From CAYXLI01 sp964464925 (GTDB lineage Bacteria; Acidobacteriota; Terriglobia; Bryobacterales; Bryobacteraceae), in NCBI GenBank assembly GCA_964464925.1, contig CAYXLI010000008.1, positions 62,001 through 126,000 on the forward strand: DNA of 64,000 nt. The letters are read 5' to 3'. Made by a program: the position numbers and the translations under genes. How positions within the stretch are numbered: position 1 is the stretch's first letter; each line of letters opens with the position of its first letter. Below are positions 58,261-64,000 of this stretch, in pieces. A model generated the notes under the pieces. The model made no database searches, was not told the DNA's origin, and saw only the letters and a list, made by a program, of their open reading frames with translations.

Positions 58261-59583
58261 TTATTTTGTCCGGTGCGTTTTGCCTACGATCACCAAGTGG
58301 ATATCGGCAACGTTTGTACCGGTAGGGCCAGTCTTCACCAGTCCGCCGATCTGATCGAAGAAAGCGTACGAATCGTTATTTGCAAGAGACCGCTTTGCGC
58401 TCAGTCCCGCATTTGCCGCCCGTTCGATCGTTCCCCCGTCGCACCACGCTCCGGCGGCGTCGGTTGGCCCATCTGTGCCATCGGTGCCGGCACTGAAGAC
58501 AACCGTTTCGGGGAGATCCGCAATATCCTGCGCGGCAGCGAGCGCGAACTCCTGGTTTCGTCCCCCTTGGCCTTTCCCATGGATCGTGACCGTCGTCTCT
58601 CCGCCAGATACGATACAGCACGGCGGCTTCACCGGGTTGCCCGATACGCGGATCTCTTTCGCAATCGCAGCATGCGCCCGGGCGACGTCTCGAGTCTCAC
58701 CCTCGAGGAAGCTGGATAACAGCAGTGTACGGTAGCCGAGGGTGCGGGCCTCGGCGGCTGCCGCTTCCAGGGCTTGCCGGTTACTGCCAATGATCACGTT
58801 CTGCGTGCGCGAAAATGCTGGATTGTCCGGCTTGGGAGTTTCCGCATCACCCGCAAGCACCTCCTGGACGGAAGCAGGGATGCGGGCCGTTAGCTTGTAC
58901 TTTTCAAGCACCTCGCGCGCGGTCTGGAAAGTCGTGTTGTCCGGCGCCGTAGGTCCGGAACCGATCGTGTCCAGATCATCGCCGATGACATCGGAGAGAA
59001 GCAGTGAGATCAGCGTGGCCGGCTGGGCCAACTCCGCCAGACGTCCGCCCTTCAATCGCGACAGGTGCTTGCGGACAGCGTTCATCTCGTGAATGTTTGC
59101 TCCGCACTCAAGCAACAGCGACGTGGTTCTCTGTTTTTCCACGAGCGTCACGGGTGGAACCGGAGCGGGCAAAAGCGCCGAAGCACCTCCTGAGATGAGA
59201 CAGATTACAAGGTCGGCAGGACCGGCATTTCGGACAATTGCCTCGATCCGTTCCGCGCCTTCCAAGCCCGCTTCGTCGGGCACCGGATGGCCACATTCAT
59301 TCAGTTCGATCCGCTTCAGCTTTGCGGTATGGCCATACTTCACATTGATCGATCCACGCTTGATTCGTTTACCGAGCAATTTCTCAATTGGCCGTGCCAT
59401 GGAAGCACTGGCTTTCCCGGCGCCGATGACGAACACATGCTCAAACTTTGAGAGATCGTAGCGTCGCCGCCCGACCATCAAGATGCCATTTTCGACTTGG
59501 ACGTGCCGGAGAACGGCCTCCTCGGGATCTGCCGCCCGTAGTGCAGCGTCAAAGATCTGCAACGCAGCTTTTTCCGGTTTCAT
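58261..59583 (-). CDS. Glycerate 2-kinase (MOFRL/DUF4147 family)
   Basis: 440 residues. Phosphorylates D-glycerate, feeding it into glycolysis. N-terminal DUF4147 (1-240; VFVIGAGKASASMA, CLISGGASALLPAP, GSGPTAPDNTTF) and C-terminal MOFRL domain (about 310-425; CCIVSGGETTVTIHGKGQGGRNQE, SAGTDGTDGPTDAAGAW). Start overlaps aroK by 4 bases, so it is the last gene of an SDR-aroK-glycerate kinase operon. The hydroxypyruvate isomerase-like gene elsewhere in the window could act upstream of it. Confidence 0.93.
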   Translation of the reverse strand: MKPEKAALQIFDAALRAADPEEAVLRHVQVENGILMVGRRRYDLSKFEHVFVIGAGKASASMARPIEKLLGKRIKRGSINVKYGHTAKLKRIELNECGHPVPDEAGLEGAERIEAIVRNAGPADLVICLISGGASALLPAPVPPVTLVEKQRTTSLLLECGANIHEMNAVRKHLSRLKGGRLAELAQPATLISLLLSDVIGDDLDTIGSGPTAPDNTTFQTAREVLEKYKLTARIPASVQEVLAGDAETPKPDNPAFSRTQNVIIGSNRQALEAAAAEARTLGYRTLLLSSFLEGETRDVARAHAAIAKEIRVSGNPVKPPCCIVSGGETTVTIHGKGQGGRNQEFALAAAQDIADLPETVVFSAGTDGTDGPTDAAGAWCDGGTIERAANAGLSAKRSLANNDSYAFFDQIGGLVKTGPTGTNVADIHLVIVGKTHRTK

Positions 59584-60113
59584 ACGTGGAAGAGTGGCAG
59601 CTCAAGAATCTGCTCCAGTGCATTGCGCGAATCATCCCCTTGCACCACGATCCGGTATTCCGACTTTTGATAGAGGGGCAGGCGCTGCTCATAAAGCTGC
59701 CGGAACTTCTCGGGGTCGCGCGCCAAGGGCCTGTGCGTCGCACATTCAACACGCTTCCACAGAACGTTAAAGTCCACGTCGAGCCAGATGGTTACGCCAT
59801 TGTTGGTAAGAAGGTCAATGTTCTCCTGGCGCGTGAATGCACCGCCCCCAAGCGCGACGACCATTGGATGACCTGCCTGCACTTTTCGCACCCACTGCCG
59901 GATGGTTTCACTTTCGATTTTGCGGAACTCTTCCTCGCCAACCGTTTCAAAGATATCGCTAATCGTCTTCTTCTGCGCAGACTCGACTTCTTCGTCAATG
60001 CATACGAAGCGCCAGCCGATCTTTTCCGCGAGCATCCGGCCGACCGTGTTTTTTCCGCAGCCCATGAACCCGACCAGATAGATTCCCGGGGTGCGCTTCA
60101 ATTTCAGGATCAT
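59580..60113 (-). CDS. aroK: Shikimate kinase with atypical Walker A
   Basis: 177 residues. Phosphorylates shikimate in the chorismate pathway. Substrate-binding residues are present: CIDEEVE, FRKIE, ALGGGAF, HRPLA and R-LPLY. The P-loop is GFMGCGKNTVG: the residue after the lysine is asparagine (AAC at 60050-60048), where serine or threonine normally binds magnesium. Overlaps the SDR and glycerate kinase genes by 4 bases each. Likely still a kinase but this site deserves attention. Confidence 0.87.
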   Translation of the reverse strand: MILKLKRTPGIYLVGFMGCGKNTVGRMLAEKIGWRFVCIDEEVESAQKKTISDIFETVGEEEFRKIESETIRQWVRKVQAGHPMVVALGGGAFTRQENIDLLTNNGVTIWLDVDFNVLWKRVECATHRPLARDPEKFRQLYEQRLPLYQKSEYRIVVQGDDSRNALEQILELPLFHV

Positions 60114-60901
60114 GTTTGGTTCTCCGCGTGGTCCTTGCGGTAGATTCTCTCAAACTGTGAATGTAACAGACGGGGCCACAAACGCTGCAGCCACACCAGC
60201 ACCCAGCCGCTTGCCGGAGTGATCACAAACGTTTCGTTCTGTTCAATACCTTTCAAGATATCGGCCGCGCAGCGTTCCGCCGTGATGGCCCAGCGGCGTG
60301 TATTCTCTCCGAGGTCAGGCGCTCTGCCTGCGAGAATATTGGCCTGGAACCGCGTCCGTACGTATCCTGGACAAACCGCCATCACCTGAACTCCGAATGG
60401 CTTCACTTCCGTACGCAGACCATCACTGAACGAGCAGAGGGCGGCTTTACTCGCCGAATATAGAGTGAGCCAGGGTAACGTGGTCAGGCCTGCGATTGAG
60501 CTGACATTCACGATGTACCCGGAGCGTTGATCGCGCATCGTGAGAACTGCCTGTTGCGCCAGATCAACGGCCGCAAACAGATTCACCTCAAACATATGAC
60601 GGGTCGCTTCCATGTCGCTCGCGTAAGACGGCTGGTAGAGGCCGACGCCGGCGTTGTTGATGAGCACATCGATCCGGCCGAACTCGCTCACCACGCGTTC
60701 GACGATGCCGGCCCGCTGGGAAGGGGTGCTCAAGTCGGCGGCAATCACCAAATCCTCCGGCCGTGCGAGGGCCCTCAGTTTGTCTTCACTTCTTGCAACC
60801 AGTGCGACTCTGGCACCGCGCTCAGCGCATGCGCGCGCGCACGCCGCTCCAACGCCCTCCGACGCGCCAGTGACGAGGACTACCTTCCCTTGCAGATTCA
60901 T
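60110..60901 (-). CDS. Short-chain dehydrogenase/reductase
   Basis: 263 residues from ATG 60901 (MNLQGKVVLVTGASEGVGAA); 11 more codons are open upstream but the Rossmann strand begins here. NAD(P) motif TGASEGVG, NNAGVGLY, and the catalytic YSASKAAL. The C-terminal 35 residues (FVITPASGWVLVWLQRLWPRLLH) are hydrophobic and may touch the membrane, as in DltE/YqjQ-like SDRs. Overlaps aroK by 4 bases and is divergent (42 bases) from the LON-domain gene. Substrate unknown. Confidence 0.92.
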   Translation of the reverse strand: MNLQGKVVLVTGASEGVGAACARACAERGARVALVARSEDKLRALARPEDLVIAADLSTPSQRAGIVERVVSEFGRIDVLINNAGVGLYQPSYASDMEATRHMFEVNLFAAVDLAQQAVLTMRDQRSGYIVNVSSIAGLTTLPWLTLYSASKAALCSFSDGLRTEVKPFGVQVMAVCPGYVRTRFQANILAGRAPDLGENTRRWAITAERCAADILKGIEQNETFVITPASGWVLVWLQRLWPRLLHSQFERIYRKDHAENQT

Positions 60902-60943
60902 GAATTCCGAACGTGCCGTTTCGCCGGGAAGCATAATGGTAGC

Positions 60944-61567
60944 ATGCAGGGTGAACTCCTACCGCTGTTTCCGTTGCAGCTCGTTCTACTGCCCAACACC
61001 CCTCTTCCATTGCATATCTTTGAAGATCGATACAAGGCGATGATTGGGGATGTCACTCGGGATAAGCGCGAATTTGGAGTCGTGCAGGCCGGAGAAAAAG
61101 GAATCGTGAATACCGGTTGCACAGCGAGCATCGAACGCATCCTGAAACGCTACCAGGACGGACGCCTGGACATACTTACGGTGGGCCGCAGACGTTTCGA
61201 GATCATACAACTGAACGACGAGCGGGCCTATCTACGCGGATCGGTTGAGTTCTTCGACGACGAGGAAGACGAAGAAGCCCCTCTCGATTTGCAGCGTAAA
61301 GCGATTGCGTGCTTCGAGAATATGAAGGCCGCTGAAGAGACTTTGGTCTTCGGCGAACCCAAAGTCGGCGATCCAAGACTTAGCTTCCAGCTTGCGCAAC
61401 TGGTCGCCGATCTCGACTTCCGGCAAATGATATTGAACACCCGTTCGGAAAACGAGCGGATCCGCCAATTGCTGGAGTTTGCGCCGGTTTACATCACGAA
61501 GCTGAAGCACATAACGCACGTGAAACGGGTAGCCCCGAGGAACGGTCATAGTAGTTTCGAACACTGA
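60944..61567 (+). CDS. LON substrate-binding domain protein
   Basis: 207 residues from ATG 60944. The family N-terminal LON domain reads LLPLFPLQLVLLPNTPLPLHIFEDRYKAM, then GVVQAGEKGIVNTGCTASIERIL and DGRLDILTVGRRRFEI. The protein has no AAA or protease domain, as is usual for stand-alone members, whose role is not clear. An open frame upstream of the ATG lies over the antisense SDR gene and is not coding. 1 base separates it from the HAD hydrolase gene, so both are cotranscribed. Confidence 0.92.
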   Translation: MQGELLPLFPLQLVLLPNTPLPLHIFEDRYKAMIGDVTRDKREFGVVQAGEKGIVNTGCTASIERILKRYQDGRLDILTVGRRRFEIIQLNDERAYLRGSVEFFDDEEDEEAPLDLQRKAIACFENMKAAEETLVFGEPKVGDPRLSFQLAQLVADLDFRQMILNTRSENERIRQLLEFAPVYITKLKHITHVKRVAPRNGHSSFEH

Positions 61568-61568
61568 A

Positions 61569-62264
61569 ATGGCAAAACAAGAACGCCTGCATCTGATCAT
61601 CGATGCGGACGATACGCTTTGGGAAAACAATGTCTACTTTGAACGGGCTTTCGACTCGTTTGTGGACTTTCTGAACCATTCGACAATGACTCCGGAGGAG
61701 ATACGCGCTGCCCTGGATGAAATCGAATTGGTCAACAACAAAATCCACGGCTACGGGTCGGCTAATTTCGCCCGGAATATGGCGCAATGCTATGAGCGGC
61801 TGGTGGAACGGGAGGTGCAACCCGACGACATCAAGACGATTATGAGCTTCGCGGAATGGATCATGCACCATCCCATCGAGCTCATTAGCGGTGTCCGGGA
61901 AACGCTCGAATACCTGGCAATGCGCCATGACATGGTCCTGTTCACGAAAGGCCATCCGGAGGAACAAAAGCTAAAAGTGGACCGGTCTGGCATCGGTGTT
62001 TACTTCGGGCGGACAGTGATCGTCAAAGAGAAGGACGCAGACGCGTACCGCCAACTCGTGGCCGATTTACGCTTCGATGCAGAGCGGGCCTGGATGGTAG
62101 GCAACTCGCCGAAATCCGATATTAACCCCGCATTGGAAGCAGGGTTAAATGCTGCTTTCGTTCCGCATGAGCGTACCTGGCACTTGGAGCGCACCGAACT
62201 TTCCAACGGCGGCGACAAACTGCTGATCCTTGAGAAATTTGAGGACCTCCGGAAACACTTCTAG
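61569..62264 (+). CDS. HAD-superfamily hydrolase
   Basis: 231 residues. Motif I LIIDADDTLWENN with Asp12 and Asp14 as nucleophile and acid, motif II VLFTKGHPEEQKLK (threonine/serine in FTKG), and motif III GNSPKSDINPALEAG. A helical cap lies between. This group (YjjG/YrfG-like) dephosphorylates nucleotides or sugar phosphates. Directly follows the LON gene. Substrate not predictable. Confidence 0.92.
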   Translation: MAKQERLHLIIDADDTLWENNVYFERAFDSFVDFLNHSTMTPEEIRAALDEIELVNNKIHGYGSANFARNMAQCYERLVEREVQPDDIKTIMSFAEWIMHHPIELISGVRETLEYLAMRHDMVLFTKGHPEEQKLKVDRSGIGVYFGRTVIVKEKDADAYRQLVADLRFDAERAWMVGNSPKSDINPALEAGLNAAFVPHERTWHLERTELSNGGDKLLILEKFEDLRKHF

Positions 62265-62305
62265 ACCAAAAAGGAACTCTGCGTGCGTCTAGAAGGTGGG
62301 AGTGA

Positions 62306-62725
62306 GTGGCAGTGACGCTGATGCGTGACAAATTTCGACATTTTGCAATCTGGACAGCAGACAGAAGCGGTTCCGCCGGAACCTTCGTTCTTGCTGTTCT
62401 CATCCTTCTGTTCTGGGCCGCTACGGGTCCGTATTATCACTACTCGGACACGTGGCAACTGGTTGTTAACACGGGAACCAACCTCGTGACGTTCCTGATG
62501 GTATTCCTGATCCAGGCAACACAGAACCGCGACGCGAAGGCGATGCACCTGAAACTCGATGAATTGCTGCGCGCCGTCACCGAAGCGAGGACACAACTTG
62601 TAGCGCTCGAAGACGCTCCCGACGAAGTGATCTCCAGTTTGAGGGAAGAATTTTCTCAGATCAAAGAACAGGCCGGCGAAGTAGAGCACAAACTCAACGA
62701 GGTTCTGCCAAACAATTCCCACTAA
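62306..62725 (+). CDS. Low-affinity iron permease-family membrane protein
   Basis: 139 residues from GTG 62306 (an ATG at 62321 is the alternative). Two membrane helices (FVLAVLILLFWAATG and WQLVVNTGTNLVTFLMVFLI) and the family motif QATQNRDAKAMHLKLDELL, which in plants is a low-affinity iron permease. The C-terminal 50 residues form a charged coiled coil. In bacteria such proteins are widespread and iron transport has not been shown for most. Inner membrane. Confidence 0.88.
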   Translation: MAVTLMRDKFRHFAIWTADRSGSAGTFVLAVLILLFWAATGPYYHYSDTWQLVVNTGTNLVTFLMVFLIQATQNRDAKAMHLKLDELLRAVTEARTQLVALEDAPDEVISSLREEFSQIKEQAGEVEHKLNEVLPNNSH

Positions 62726-62757
62726 TTCAATGTCTTTGGCCGATAAGAAGAGCAAGT

Positions 62758-62988
62758 ATGCAAATCGCGGCGCTAGGACTTGCCGGCATGCAACAGGCCG
62801 AAACACGCGTGAACCGGATTTCCAGAGAACTCCCGAAAGCCGGAGATCTGAGTTCGAGTCCGGATCAGATGAACCTGAGTTCGGCTATGCTGAGTTTGCT
62901 GGCGGCCCAGGGTTCCTTCACCACGAACGCGAAGCTAATTACGTCGGAAAATGAGATGTCTCAGACTGCGGTGAACTTACTAGGCTGA
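62758..62988 (+). CDS. Mini flagellar rod/hook-like protein
   Basis: 76 residues. The N-terminus (IAALGLAGMQQAETRVNRIS) matches the GLxAAQTRLNxxANN-type helix at the start of flagellar rod and hook proteins. The C-terminus (LSSAMLSLLAAQGSFTTNAK followed by LITSENEM) matches their terminal motif EMVNLIxAQRxFxANxKxI-xTxDEM. No middle domain is present, so it is a pure two-helix miniature. No flagellar genes surround it; the neighbours are the iron-permease-like gene and a convergent TPR protein gene. It overlaps the TPR gene by 9 bases. The ATG at 62758 follows AAGAAGAG-like purines. Confidence 0.7.
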   Translation: MQIAALGLAGMQQAETRVNRISRELPKAGDLSSSPDQMNLSSAMLSLLAAQGSFTTNAKLITSENEMSQTAVNLLG

Positions 62989-64000
62989 GGCTGCATCGGC
63001 CGAATTGCGGCGCGCCGCCTCGATTTCAGCCATCTGGTCCCGCAGTTTCTGCTGCTGCTGCGCGTTTACGGCAAGTTGCTCCGCATTGGAATCGCGTTCC
63101 ATCCAGAGGCGTTGGGCCTGTTCAAATTGAGAGAGTGCGTCGGAATAGCGACCGCTTCGTATGTAGAGCCGCCCCATCAATTCCAGCGCCTCTGCCAGTT
63201 GCTGTCCTTTCTCACTCTCCAGTAAGCCGATCGCCTGCTGAACTGCCTCCTGAGCCTTCGCGATCTGGTAAGAAGCCTCGTAGATGCGCGCAAGGTTCAA
63301 CACCACATGCGCCACGTCTGTCTGCTTCGTACCCACCTGCCGCTCCATCATCGATAAGGTGCGCTCGTATTCGGTGGTAGCCCTAGCCACATCGCCGGCA
63401 CCCATTGCTGCTTGGGCCAGAGACATAAGATCCCGAGTAACCGGCCGGGAATCGCCCTCGACCGTACGGTGCACCGCCATCGCGCCTTCAAAGCAGACCA
63501 TTGCGAGCTGATGTTTGCCCTCTTTCAAATAGATATCGCCGAGAATCCACTTTGCATCCGCGACCGCGGAATGCGAAACGCCGTAAAATTGTTCCAGGCG
63601 GTCGAGCGCGATGCGTTGCGTTTTCTCGGCGTCATCTAAGTCGCCGGATACTGACTGCGAGGTTGCCAATTCCTGCTGCAGCTTACCGAGTACCGCCAGG
63701 TCAGGTTTTGCCCTCGCTTCTTCCTGGTGGATCGCCTGTTTTAGTAGTTCCTGGGCGTTTGCATGCTTCGAGCGCAAGGTCGCAATACGCGCCTGCATCT
63801 CGAGACCAGGCGTAATCGCCCGGCCGAAGGCCGTAATGGTCTGCTGAACAAGGGACTCGGCTTCGTCTACTTTGTCCAGCTTCAGCAGAACGGCGGCGAG
63901 TTCCAGTTGAATGGAACCGACCTTCCAAGCGGGCTTCCGTCGGCTTTTCGCTTCCGCGAGAACTAAGCGGAGTGATTTCTCAGCTTCACCAAAATTACCC
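62980..64000 (-). CDS. Tetratricopeptide-repeat protein (5' end outside window)
   Basis: The frame is open from the stop at 62980 to the right edge; I translated it through 64000 without a stop (…GNFGEAEKSLRLVLAEAKS near the edge). Repeats of about 40 residues occur (WILGDIYLKEGKHQLAMVCF; VVLNLARIYEASYQIAKAQEA; LMGRLYIRSGRYSDALSQFE), followed by a charged helix (QQQQKLRDQMAEIEAARR). The start codon is not in the window, so the ATG at 63798 is not taken as the start. TPR arrays are interaction platforms; an attached kinase or enzyme domain could lie off the edge. Confidence 0.82.
   Translation of the reverse strand, partial: GNFGEAEKSLRLVLAEAKSRRKPAWKVGSIQLELAAVLLKLDKVDEAESLVQQTITAFGRAITPGLEMQARIATLRSKHANAQELLKQAIHQEEARAKPDLAVLGKLQQELATSQSVSGDLDDAEKTQRIALDRLEQFYGVSHSAVADAKWILGDIYLKEGKHQLAMVCFEGAMAVHRTVEGDSRPVTRDLMSLAQAAMGAGDVARATTEYERTLSMMERQVGTKQTDVAHVVLNLARIYEASYQIAKAQEAVQQAIGLLESEKGQQLAEALELMGRLYIRSGRYSDALSQFEQAQRLWMERDSNAEQLAVNAQQQQKLRDQMAEIEAARRNSADAASA

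Noticed and set aside
60527..60943. Upstream half of the long frame ending in the LON-domain gene
   Set aside because: Antisense to the SDR gene and unlike a protein; the LON domain starts at ATG 60944.

Overview
The window looks like a chromosomal segment of an Acidobacteriota bacterium, most probably Bryobacterales (Solibacter-like). This is inferred from gene content, because no rRNA or other phylogenetic marker RNA is present. The main pointers are two giant Oar-type TonB-dependent receptors, a DUF1592 cytochrome/DUF1552 pair, a PadR-linked membrane protein with the prefix motif of acidobacterial permeases, many small secreted enzymes with Sec or Tat leaders, and moderately GC-rich codon use throughout. 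I see no tRNA, rRNA, CRISPR array, insertion sequence, integrase or prophage.

Layout. 1-2075: two FtsX/MacB-type permeases, the first cut by the window edge. 2126-8356: tadA, then a leftward run of a TonB receptor, FAH-family enzyme, transaldolase-like aldolase, a DUF3592-like membrane protein and a Dabb-domain secreted protein. 8480-13276: an RMD1/DUF155-like protein and the DUF1592/DUF1552 pair. 13387-15056: ogt and a RES/Xre toxin-antitoxin pair whose antitoxin may be leaderless. 15063-27172: mostly secreted or periplasmic enzymes (Asp-box protein, START-like protein, hydroxypyruvate isomerase-like protein, MFS carrier, amidohydrolase, alpha/beta hydrolase, S41 peptidase, YdjC deacetylase, DJ-1/PfpI, DUF4380), interrupted by a PadR gene with a clear operator and a protein made of two tandem Wzz-like units. 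27288-30749: a second TonB receptor.

30788-36577 holds a leftward stress/chaperone cassette: DUF2760, two divergent Hsp70 proteins and thiL. 36704-41557 is a nitrogen module: a truncated KdpD-like kinase, a KdpE-like regulator, a degenerate PII protein, an ammonium transporter and a canonical PII. A repeated TCwGGAA(G/T)TCAT motif precedes both the PII-like and the amt gene and is a good candidate binding site for the adjacent regulator. 41675-44762 has a Gly/Tyr/Ser-rich BON protein divergent from a HAD phosphatase-HerA-like ATPase fusion.

45431-47773 is argC-argB-argA with an inverted repeat over the likely promoter. A 378-base gene-free stretch with three clean hairpins precedes a molybdopterin-binding-domain protein. 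49245-54154 is a coupled set of enolase-superfamily enzyme, NodB-type deacetylase, acyl carrier protein and ketoacyl synthase, followed by an FAD monooxygenase. The rest carries an esterase-SMP-30 fusion, maeB, an SDR-aroK-glycerate kinase operon, a LON-domain protein, a HAD hydrolase, a low-affinity iron permease-like protein, a 76-residue miniature of a flagellar rod protein, and a TPR protein running off the right edge.

The strongest leads for something new are the DUF2760-Hsp70-Hsp70 cassette, the NodB/ACP/KAS coupled set, the two-component/PII/Amt module with its repeats, the HAD-ATPase fusion and the mini rod protein.
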